Origin: Haemophilus paraphrohaemolyticus
GTDB lineage: Bacteria; Pseudomonadota; Gammaproteobacteria; Enterobacterales; Pasteurellaceae
NCBI RefSeq assembly: GCF_002015045.1
Contig: NZ_MUXX01000008.1
Span: 1-63,097, forward strand
Reading direction: 5' to 3'
Length of the DNA: 63,097 nucleotides
Below the pieces are notes generated by a model. The model did no database searches. It saw only the letters and a list, made by a program, of their open reading frames with translations, and was not told where the DNA came from. Below, piece after piece: positions 54,447-63,097 of the stretch. Made by a program: the position numbers and the translations under genes. Position 1 is the first letter of the stretch; each line of letters begins with the position of its first letter.

Positions 54447-54484
54447 AAGCGGTAAATTCTTAAGGAAAATTTACCGCTTGTTAG
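54447..54484 (-). terminator. Terminator of the HtrA protease gene, built from uptake-signal cores
   Basis: AAGCGGTAAATT (54447-54458) and AATTTACCGCTT (54468-54479) are a perfect 12-bp dyad. The minus strand ends CCGCTTTTTTTATTTT, an excellent T-tail; the plus strand may also be used by the DUF441 gene. Confidence 0.8.
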
Positions 54485-54534
54485 ATAGAATGCTCTCGCA
54501 ATTAGGGAAGAGATATTCCCTTCCCCGATAAAAA

Positions 54535-55956
54535 CTACTGAACCATCAAGAAGAAATTCGCGCCATCACGCACAATGTTTAAGTAAACCACCGATGGTTT
54601 TTCGCCTAATACTTTTCGTAATTCACTCATATTTTCAACACGATGACGGTTTACCCCTACGATTAAATCACCTTTTTTCAGCCCGCGTGTTTCGGCTAAT
54701 GATCCTTTTTCAACTTTAGTAATTGCAACGCCTTTCACGCCTTTTTCATCTTGATTACTATATTCCGCCCCTTTCAATTCTGGCAATAAATCAGTTACAG
54801 AACCTGTGCTGCCAATTTCAGATTGAAGCGTCACTTTTGTTTTTGCAATTTTGCCATCGCGTAAATAGGTTAGCTCAATATCTTTGCCTACACCTGCGGT
54901 TGCGATTTTCGCACGCAATTCGCTGAAGCTATGTAATTTTTGACCATTAAGTTCGGTAATTACATCGCCTGCTTTTAATCCTGCTTTATCTGCTGCTGAT
55001 TTCGGGAAGACTTCGCTGATAAACGCACCTTGTTGTGCGTCGATGCCAAATTCTTTGGCTAAGTCTGCATTTAATTCCCCCCCTTTAATACCAAGCATAC
55101 CACGTTTTACTTCACCAAATTCAATAATTTGTTGCACAAGGCTGTTTGCCATATTAGATGGGATCGCAAAAGCAATACCTGCGTTACCACCACTTGGTGA
55201 GATAATTGCAGTGTTGATACCAATCAATTCACCTTTTAAGTTGATTAACGGACCGCCAGAGTTACCTTGGTTTACTGCTGCGTCGGTTTGGATATAGTTT
55301 TGGTAGCCTTCATCTGCATTACCTGTTGAGCGACCTAATGCAGAAATAATCCCTGAAGTTACGGTTTGACCTAAACCGAATGGGTTACCGATTGCCACGC
55401 TAAAATCACCCACACGTAATTTATCAGAGTCAGCAAATTTTAATGCGGTTAAATTTTTGGGATTTTCGATTTGCACTAAAGCGACATCAGACTGCGGATC
55501 AGCGCCTACCAATTTTGCTTTAAACTCACGACCATCATCTAATTGGATGGTGATTTTATCAGCATCTTTAATTACGTGATTGTTCGTAATGACATAACCT
55601 TTTTCTGCATTAATAATCACACCTGAACCTAAGCCACGGAATTGGCGAGGAGCTACATCGCCGCCAAAACGGTCGCCAAACATATCGCCAAAGAAAAATT
55701 GAAATTCTTCAGGTAAATCACGCATACGGTTGCGACCTTGAGATTGTTCGTCTTTTGCTTTACCTTCAACAGAAATGCTTACCACTGCTGGGCGAACTTT
55801 ATCTAACATATCTGCTAATGATGGGGTAGATTGATTAGTAGTTTGACCAGCCACTGCTGAGATAAATGGAATATTGATTTCTGCTTTTGCTGGCATTGTT
55901 GCCATACCTAAAGCTAAAATTGATGTTGCAATAATTGATTTTTTTAATGTTTTCAT
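54535..55956 (-). CDS. degP: Periplasmic serine endoprotease DegP/DegQ (HtrA)
   Basis: This is a heat- and envelope-stress protease/chaperone. With the ATG at 55956 it has 473 residues and a signal peptide (MKTLKKSIIATSILALGMATMPAKA). The trypsin-like domain has the catalytic triad in VITNNHVI (His), SDVALVQI (Asp) and QGNSGGPLIN (Ser). Two PDZ domains follow (about 285-370 and 395-473, with GVKGVAITKVEKGSLAETRG). The MRDLPEEFQFFFGDMFGDRF LA-loop is present but short, as in DegQ. I use degP as the customary Pasteurellaceae name; DegQ is equally possible. The open frame to 55983 lacks a better start. Confidence 0.92.
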   Translation of the reverse strand: MKTLKKSIIATSILALGMATMPAKAEINIPFISAVAGQTTNQSTPSLADMLDKVRPAVVSISVEGKAKDEQSQGRNRMRDLPEEFQFFFGDMFGDRFGGDVAPRQFRGLGSGVIINAEKGYVITNNHVIKDADKITIQLDDGREFKAKLVGADPQSDVALVQIENPKNLTALKFADSDKLRVGDFSVAIGNPFGLGQTVTSGIISALGRSTGNADEGYQNYIQTDAAVNQGNSGGPLINLKGELIGINTAIISPSGGNAGIAFAIPSNMANSLVQQIIEFGEVKRGMLGIKGGELNADLAKEFGIDAQQGAFISEVFPKSAADKAGLKAGDVITELNGQKLHSFSELRAKIATAGVGKDIELTYLRDGKIAKTKVTLQSEIGSTGSVTDLLPELKGAEYSNQDEKGVKGVAITKVEKGSLAETRGLKKGDLIVGVNRHRVENMSELRKVLGEKPSVVYLNIVRDGANFFLMVQ

Positions 55957-56147
55957 ATTTGTGTTATTTCCTAATTTATTCATAGGGTGGACGAAAATAT
56001 CGTACTACGAGAGTGAATTCCACAAACAAGGCGAAATGAACTCTCACACCTTGCTCGTGTCTGATAGGACAGAAAAATTTTTAGAGAGTTCTAAACATTG
56101 CAAAATTTTCTAAAAATTTGACCGCTATCTGAAAAATAAAAAGCATT

Positions 56148-56177
56148 TTGGCTTTATTTCGTTGGGTGGAGTATAAT
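56148..56177 (+). promoter_or_regulatory. Putative promoter of the mla operon
   Basis: TTGGCT at 56148-56153 and a perfect TATAAT at 56172-56177 are separated by 18 bases, about 40 bases upstream of the mlaF ATG. Confidence 0.55.
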
Positions 56178-56216
56178 CCACTTTTATTTTTGTATTTAAG
56201 AAAGGTATTAAATTCA

Positions 56217-57020
56217 ATGCAACACACTGAAAACCTGGTTGAAGTAAACAACCTCACCTTTAAACGAGGGGAGAGAGTGATTTACGACAATCTCAATCTG
56301 CAAGTGCAGAAAGGTAAGGTGACAGCAATTATGGGTCCTTCTGGTATTGGTAAAACCACCTTATTACGCTTAATTGGTGGGCAGCTAGTGCCAGAATCGG
56401 GCAATATTTTATTTGATGGGCAAAATGTTTGCACCGCATCAAATAAAACGCTTTATCAAATCCGCCAACGAATGGGAATGCTTTTCCAATCGGGGGCGTT
56501 ATTTACGGATTTATCCACTTTCGACAATGTAGCGTATCCTATTCGTGAACATACCAATTTACCCGAAGAGCTTATTCGAAAATTGGTGTTAATGAAATTG
56601 GAATCGGTCGGCTTGCGCGGTGCAGCGCAGTTAATGCCATCAGAACTCTCTGGCGGTATGGCTCGCCGTGCAGCACTCGCGCGTGCTATTGCATTAGATC
56701 CTGATTTAATTATGTATGATGAGCCTTTCACTGGGCAGGATCCAATCAGTATGGGCGTGATTGTTGAGCTAATTAAAAAACTCAACCAAGCACTAAATTT
56801 AACCTCAATTGTGGTTTCGCACGATGTGACCGAAGTGCTAAGCATTGCCGATTACGCCTATATTGTGGCGAACAAAACTGTGATTGCACACGGCACGCCC
56901 ACACAATTAATGCAAAGCCAAGATCCGCAAGTGGTGCAATTCTTAGCAGGGAAAGCCGATGGTCCTGTGCATTTTCATTATCCAGCCAAAGATTATGTAG
57001 AGGATTTATTTAATGATTAG
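56217..57020 (+). CDS. mlaF: Phospholipid ABC transporter ATPase MlaF
   Basis: MlaF is the ATPase of the MlaFEDB complex, which keeps outer-membrane lipid asymmetry by moving phospholipids between membranes. The protein has Walker [11 protein letters not shown]-loop MLFQSGALF, signature LSGGMARR, Walker [15 protein letters not shown], and the switch histidine in VVSHDV. The ATG at 56217 gives 267 residues, the E. coli size; the longer frame starts inside the promoter. Its stop overlaps mlaE by 8 bases. Confidence 0.95.
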   Translation: MQHTENLVEVNNLTFKRGERVIYDNLNLQVQKGKVTAIMGPSGIGKTTLLRLIGGQLVPESGNILFDGQNVCTASNKTLYQIRQRMGMLFQSGALFTDLSTFDNVAYPIREHTNLPEELIRKLVLMKLESVGLRGAAQLMPSELSGGMARRAALARAIALDPDLIMYDEPFTGQDPISMGVIVELIKKLNQALNLTSIVVSHDVTEVLSIADYAYIVANKTVIAHGTPTQLMQSQDPQVVQFLAGKADGPVHFHYPAKDYVEDLFND

Positions 57021-57789
57021 CTTTATTACTCAAATTGGGGCTTCAACTATCCAATTTATCCGTGCATTCGGACGTGCTGCTTTTATGCTATGGGGTGCAT
57101 TGATTGGTAAGCCACAATTTCGCAAACATACCCCACTTTTAATCAAGCAACTGCACGTAGTCGGTGTACAATCCTTGCTGATTATTATGCTTTCGGGCTT
57201 ATTTATCGGGATGGTGTTAGGCTTACAAGGCTATGTGGTATTAGTCGATTTCGCGGCAGAAAGTAGTTTAGGCACATTGGTTTCGCTTTCACTATTACGT
57301 GAACTTGGGCCAGTCGTCACCGCCTTACTTTTCGCAGGGCGAGCAGGTTCGGCATTAACCGCAGAAATTGGCTTAATGAAAGCGACCGAGCAGCTTTCTA
57401 GCCTTGAGATGATGGCAGTTGATCCACTGCGTCGAATTATCGCACCGCGTTTTTGGGCAGGGGTCATTTCAATGCCAATCCTTGCCGTGATTTTTACCGC
57501 AATTGGTATTTGGGGCGGTTCTCTTGTCGGTGTCGATTGGAAAGGTGTCGATTCAGGCAGCTTCTGGGCGGTAATGCAAAACTCTGTTCACGTAAGCGAC
57601 CTAGTCAATGGTTTTGTAAAAAGCGTAATTTTTGCTTTAGCCGTGGTTTGGATTGCGTTATTTAACGGCTACGATTGCACACCAACCTCAGAAGGCATTA
57701 GCCAAGCAACGACTAAAACTGTGGTGCACGCCTCATTAGTGATTTTAGGCTTAGATTTTATTTTAACTGCCATTATGTTTGGTGGTTAA
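57013..57789 (+). CDS. mlaE: Phospholipid ABC transporter permease MlaE
   Basis: MlaE is the membrane permease of the Mla system. The 258-residue protein has about five or six membrane helices and the MlaE-family motifs [35 protein letters not shown] (a conserved cytoplasmic segment, about 93-127) and [14 protein letters not shown]. The C-terminal [13 protein letters not shown] is typical. Overlap with mlaF suggests coupled translation. Confidence 0.95.
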   Translation: MISFITQIGASTIQFIRAFGRAAFMLWGALIGKPQFRKHTPLLIKQLHVVGVQSLLIIMLSGLFIGMVLGLQGYVVLVDFAAESSLGTLVSLSLLRELGPVVTALLFAGRAGSALTAEIGLMKATEQLSSLEMMAVDPLRRIIAPRFWAGVISMPILAVIFTAIGIWGGSLVGVDWKGVDSGSFWAVMQNSVHVSDLVNGFVKSVIFALAVVWIALFNGYDCTPTSEGISQATTKTVVHASLVILGLDFILTAIMFGG

Positions 57790-57813
57790 TCCATTTCAAT
57801 GAAAGGAAATACA

Positions 57814-58341
57814 ATGCGTCAATCAATTAAATATGAATTTTGGGTAGGTTTATTTGTGCTACTCGGCTTATTAGGCTTGGCATTTTTAGGACTTAGAGTT
57901 GCTAACGTGCAAGGTTTTAGCTCGGAAAAAACTTACACTCTTTACGCAACTTTCGATAATATCGGCGGACTAAAAGTGCGAGCACCGGTTAAGGTAGGTG
58001 GTGTGGTTGTTGGTCGTGTGTCAGATATTCAGCTCGATGAACAAACCTACACCCCAAAAGTAACCTTAGCGGTTAATGAAGAATTTAACAAAATTCCAGA
58101 CACCAGCTCACTCTCTATCAAAACCTCAGGTTTATTAGGCGAACAATACATTGCCTTAAACGTTGGCTTTATGATGGAAGGCGAAACAGAATATATGAAA
58201 TCAGGCGACAGCTTTGCTGATACAAACTCGGCAATGGTGTTAGAAGATTTAATCGGTCAGTTCCTGTATGGTGATAAAAAATCATCAGATGCTGAACAAA
58301 AAACTGAAGGTGAAAAAGCAGAAACACCTGCTACACCTTAA
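57814..58341 (+). CDS. mlaD: MCE-domain lipid-binding protein MlaD
   Basis: MlaD is a membrane-anchored periplasmic ring that carries lipid between MlaE and MlaC. With the ATG at 57814 (AAAGGA upstream) it has 175 residues: an N-terminal helix (about 9-28) and then the MCE domain (YTLYATFDNIGGLKVRAPVKVGGVVVGRV, then SLSIKTSGLLGEQYIALNVG). A charged, low-complexity tail follows. The gene lies 24 bases after mlaE. A hairpin separates it from mlaC. Confidence 0.95.
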   Translation: MRQSIKYEFWVGLFVLLGLLGLAFLGLRVANVQGFSSEKTYTLYATFDNIGGLKVRAPVKVGGVVVGRVSDIQLDEQTYTPKVTLAVNEEFNKIPDTSSLSIKTSGLLGEQYIALNVGFMMEGETEYMKSGDSFADTNSAMVLEDLIGQFLYGDKKSSDAEQKTEGEKAETPATP

Positions 58342-58352
58342 TTTTTATCTTA

Positions 58353-58387
58353 CAAGCGGTAAAATATTTACAAAAATTTACCGCTTG
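58353..58387. repeat. Inverted pair of uptake signals between mlaD and mlaC
   Basis: CAAGCGGTAAA (58353-58363) and TTTACCGCTTG (58377-58387) form a perfect 11-bp dyad, each arm an uptake-signal core (the left is preceded by A). There is no T-run on the plus strand, so readthrough into mlaC is likely; it may modulate mRNA stability. Confidence 0.7.
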
Positions 58388-58421
58388 CAAATAAATTAAC
58401 TTTCTCTATGGAGTGTTTTTA

Positions 58422-59063
58422 ATGTTAAAACAAATCAAAAAAATCATCGTTGCAGGTTTTCTTTCTGTAGCAACTTTGTTCTCAAGCCAAGCATTTGCAG
58501 AAACCAGTCCTTATGTATTGATGCAGCAAACAGCAGATAAACTGTTTAGTGACATCAAAGCCAACCAAGGCAAAATTAAATCAACCCCAGAATATCTACG
58601 TACCATCGTACGTAACGATTTAATGCCTCACGTACACGTAAAATATGCAGGTCAATTAGTGTTAGGCAAATCACTTTCATCTGCAAGCGAAGCACAACGC
58701 GAAAAATTCTTTGATGCGTTTGGTCAATTCATCGAACAATCTTACGCACAAGTATTAACGCAATATAGCGATCAAAAAGTAGAAATCGAAAGCGAAAAAC
58801 CGACGGATGGAAAATCTATTGTGACTATTCGCGTCAATGTAATTTCAGCTAACAATGCGCCACCAATCAAACTTGATTTCAAATGGCGCAAAAACAGCCG
58901 TACTGGCGAATGGCAAGCGTATGATATGGCTGCAGAAAACGTAAGTATGGTAGCAACCAAACAAAATGAGTGGAGTGGCATTTTGCGTCAGCAAGGTATT
59001 GATGCATTAACTGCTCAAGTTGCACAATCTGCAAAACAACCAATTACACTTTCTAAAAAATAA
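58422..59063 (+). CDS. mlaC: Periplasmic phospholipid shuttle MlaC
   Basis: MlaC ferries phospholipids between the outer-membrane MlaA complex and MlaD. The 213-residue protein (ATG at 58422 with GGAG eight bases upstream) has a signal peptide ending SSQAFA and the MlaC/Ttg2D domain: SPYVLMQQTADKLFSDIKANQ, then LRTIVRNDLMPHVHVKYAGQLVLGK, and WRKNSRTGEWQAYDMAAENVSMVAT. The earlier GTG at 58413 overlaps the ribosome binding site and is rejected. Confidence 0.94.
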   Translation: MLKQIKKIIVAGFLSVATLFSSQAFAETSPYVLMQQTADKLFSDIKANQGKIKSTPEYLRTIVRNDLMPHVHVKYAGQLVLGKSLSSASEAQREKFFDAFGQFIEQSYAQVLTQYSDQKVEIESEKPTDGKSIVTIRVNVISANNAPPIKLDFKWRKNSRTGEWQAYDMAAENVSMVATKQNEWSGILRQQGIDALTAQVAQSAKQPITLSKK

Positions 59064-59067
59064 TAGT

Positions 59068-59403
59068 ATGAAGCCCGAAAAAACATTACAATGGAGCGTT
59101 TTTCAGAATAATGAAAGCCAAGTAGTGCAATTAAAAGGCGAATTAACTCGTGCCACGTTGCGCCCATTATGGGAGCAACGTGCTTCTTTTTTACAAACCA
59201 ATGCTAATCAAGCCCTTTATTGGGATTTAGCTCAACTTGCACGTATTGATTCGGCTGGCTTCGCTTTCCTCACTGAATTATTAAACCATTACGGAAAACA
59301 GACAGAAAATGGCTTAATTAACGTGCCTGAAGTGATTAAAACACTTGCTGAACTTTACGGTTTAAGCAACTGGATTAAGCAATATATCCCAAACGAGAAT
59401 TAA
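59068..59403 (+). CDS. mlaB: STAS-domain protein MlaB
   Basis: MlaB is a small cytosolic subunit that binds MlaF and stimulates its ATPase. The 111-residue STAS-fold protein has VQLKGELTRATLRPLWEQRA near the N-terminus and the conserved serine segment LARIDSAGFAFLTELL near 70. The ATG at 59068 lies four bases after the mlaC stop; the longer frame overlaps mlaC. Sequence divergence is high as usual for MlaB, so the call relies on the operon and on the STAS motif. Confidence 0.88.
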   Translation: MKPEKTLQWSVFQNNESQVVQLKGELTRATLRPLWEQRASFLQTNANQALYWDLAQLARIDSAGFAFLTELLNHYGKQTENGLINVPEVIKTLAELYGLSNWIKQYIPNEN

Positions 59404-59437
59404 AATGTTATTAATGCCTAAGGAACCCGATCAACTT

Positions 59438-59698
59438 ATGGAACTCACTCAAATCGAAAATCTACTAAAAGAACACCTCACTGATGCAACCGAAATCCAC
59501 ATTCAAGGTGAAAACTCACACTTCGGCGTGATTGTGGTAAGCGATACTCTTGCTGCACTTTCTCGGGTAAAACAACAACAAGCGGTTTATGCACCACTTG
59601 GTGAGCTTTTCTCAAGCAACATTATTCACGCCTTAACCATCAAAGTATTCTCAACCGAGCAATGGAAAAAAGAACGCTTGTTGAATATGGCGGGATAA
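59438..59698 (+). CDS. ibaG: BolA-family protein IbaG
   Basis: IbaG (YrbA) is a BolA-like protein that works with monothiol glutaredoxin in iron-sulfur handling and acid resistance. The 86-residue protein, counted from the ATG at 59438 (MELTQIENLLKEHL), has GENSHFGVIVVSDTLAALSRVKQQQAVYAPL and ends NIIHALTIKVFSTEQWKKERL. The HFxV and the conserved histidine of the IHAL motif fit the family. Two earlier in-frame ATGs (59405, 59414) would give atypical extensions. It sits between mlaB and murA, the conserved order. Confidence 0.92.
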   Translation: MELTQIENLLKEHLTDATEIHIQGENSHFGVIVVSDTLAALSRVKQQQAVYAPLGELFSSNIIHALTIKVFSTEQWKKERLLNMAG

Positions 59699-59732
59699 TT
59701 ATCTAATCATCTGTTTTTTGCATCGTGTTATT

Positions 59733-59800
59733 GTAGAGGCGTGTTGCACACGTCCAAAAAAATTAAGTGATGTGAATGGGCGTGTACAACACGCGCCTAC
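59733..59800. repeat. Large imperfect intergenic inverted repeat upstream of murA
   Basis: Arms 59733-59755 and 59778-59800 pair at about 19 of 23 positions around a 22-base A-rich loop. Each arm has the GCGTGTTG / ACACG core also found in the palindrome at 8976-8994, so they belong to one dispersed repeat family. Confidence 0.7.
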
Positions 59801-59844
59801 ATAAAAATAAAAACAACGCACTTGTCACAAAAATCAATTATTAA

Positions 59845-61131
<1,287 letters not shown>

Positions 61132-61147
61132 GAGCATAAAACAACAC

Positions 61148-61175
61148 AAAGGCGAGAGATTCTCGCCTTTTATTT
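61148..61175 (+). terminator. Terminator of murA
   Basis: AAAGGCGAGA and TCTCGCCTTT form a perfect 10-bp stem with a 3-base loop, followed by TATTTAT. Confidence 0.8.
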
Positions 61176-61180
61176 ATCTA

Positions 61181-61798
61181 TTACCGATGACAAGCTTCAT
61201 AAAGCGGTAATAATTCTTGAATAGTTTGCAAAATAAATTCTGCTGCATCAGTTTTAGCCAAATCTTCCCGCTCAACATTTTTACCGATGCACCAATAAGC
61301 CTCTCGATTTTCTAACGTTAAATCATCAAGTTCTTTCAACTTTTTGAAATCGGCATATTCACTTTCGTCACCTTGCCAAATCTCAAAATCGTTATATTTT
61401 TCTCGATCCAAATTTTCCCACCATTGCTGATATTGTGGCAATTTCACTTGAGAACGATCCGCACGATAACAATGCCAATCAAGGCTAACTTGTAACCGTC
61501 TTCGGTTCAAAATAACCGATAAAATCACCGCTGAATTTTGGTTGAACTCATATTTATAATAGGTAAAGAAATGAGCTCTGACTTGCCAACCATTGCACCA
61601 ACGCTCAATATGAGGCTCGGCAAATGGCATTCCCAATTTTCGATAAACATCAAGGCTCAATGCTTTCCATTCTTCCCAATTCGCTTTGTATTTTGCTTTA
61701 ATGATCGGAATATCCTCAGGGCAATATTTTTTCATTTGAGCAAATTGGAAGAAAGGAATATCAAAAATTTTGCAAAATTGACTATTTAACATTTGCAT
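61181..61798 (-). CDS. Hypothetical cytosolic protein, 205 aa
   Basis: I do not recognise this family with confidence. The protein has no signal peptide or membrane helix. It is rich in tryptophan and tyrosine (NWEEWKALSLDVYRKLG, HIERWCNGWQVRAHFFTYYKY), has a basic core VILSVILNRRRLQVSLDWHCYRADRS, and an acidic second half. The pattern suggests a DNA- or nucleotide-handling domain of restriction-related type, but that is only an impression. AGGA six bases before the ATG at 61798 supports the start. It is convergent with murA and follows obgE after a terminator. Base composition is like its neighbours. Confidence 0.75.
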   Translation of the reverse strand: MQMLNSQFCKIFDIPFFQFAQMKKYCPEDIPIIKAKYKANWEEWKALSLDVYRKLGMPFAEPHIERWCNGWQVRAHFFTYYKYEFNQNSAVILSVILNRRRLQVSLDWHCYRADRSQVKLPQYQQWWENLDREKYNDFEIWQGDESEYADFKKLKELDDLTLENREAYWCIGKNVEREDLAKTDAAEFILQTIQELLPLYEACHR

Positions 61799-61810
61799 TT
61801 TTTCCTATTA

Positions 61811-61835
61811 AAAAGACCACTCGCAAGCGGTCTTC
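61811..61835 (-). terminator. Terminator of obgE containing an uptake-signal core
   Basis: AAAAGACC (61811-61818) and GGTCTT (61829-61834) pair around a short loop that includes GCAAGCGGTC; the minus strand ends GGTCTTTTT. Confidence 0.75.
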
Positions 61836-61855
61836 TTTTTCATCTGATTTACCAA

Positions 61856-63043
<1,188 letters not shown>

Positions 63044-63052
63044 TTATTTTAG

Positions 63053-63085
63053 CTCCCCTCTTTAGAAAAGAGGGGGTGGGGGAGG
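63053..63085. repeat. C/G-rich inverted repeat upstream of obgE
   Basis: CCCCTCTTT (63055-63063) and AAAGAGGGG (63067-63075) are a perfect dyad followed by a G-rich run. It looks like a dispersed intergenic repeat or a terminator of the gene upstream of obgE, cut by the window edge. Confidence 0.5.
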
Positions 63086-63097
63086 GTACAACCTGAT

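Overview
The window is chromosomal DNA from a gamma-proteobacterium of the family Pasteurellaceae. Three things point there. Gene content and order match that family: nqrABCDEF with nqrM and apbE, mlaFEDCB-ibaG-murA, proQ-prc-ldtD-mepK and serB-yajQ. DNA uptake signal sequences of the ACAAGCGGT type are scattered on both strands, inside genes and inside terminators. The DNA is A+T-rich. That uptake-signal variant belongs to the Actinobacillus / Mannheimia / Glaesserella side of the family, not the Haemophilus influenzae side (AAGTGCGGT). I cannot name the species.

Layout: 1-16 kb is core housekeeping (recD, alr, typA, parE, ampG, galE, sppA, rlmL, narP, yfhL, a SAM methyltransferase). 16.2-19.3 kb is the main accessory patch: a WYL-domain regulator, a truncated FtsZ-like protein, an unknown 93-residue protein, and a two-gene minus-strand pair (small membrane protein and secreted repeat protein). 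It ends at the 3' end of a tRNA-Leu gene. 19.3-31 kb carries xseA, initiator tRNA-Met, mltA, a nearly erased L-lactate permease gene behind an intact CRP site, fabB, cyaA, dusA, and an unusual class I ribonucleotide reductase operon in the order beta-alpha with a very small alpha subunit. 31-35 kb has a lysine-rich lipoprotein, gor, trmL and mnmA.

35-43.5 kb is the Na+-pumping NADH:quinone reductase region. nqrA-F is followed by an intact HEPN/nucleotidyltransferase (HepT/MntA-like) toxin-antitoxin pair whose antitoxin stop overlaps the apbE start. Then come nqrM and a second, decayed copy of the same kind of pair. 44-51 kb holds nfuA, an unlisted 57-residue protein, yajQ, serB and a cell-wall/protease block. 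51.7-63 kb holds a cold-shock gene, a Kef-type antiporter, DUF441, a DegP/Q protease, the Mla lipid-transport operon with ibaG and murA, an unknown protein and obgE.

Most likely new biology: (1) the WYL regulator / short FtsZ-like / 93-aa module. An identical CGACA-N5-TGTCGC inverted repeat lies before each of the two downstream genes, and a perfect 13-bp inverted repeat spans the regulator's own promoter and start codon. (2) The paired intact and decayed HepT/MntA-like modules around apbE-nqrM. (3) The nrdB-nrdA operon with tandem NrdR boxes. Functions of unknown genes are inference throughout; no database search was possible.
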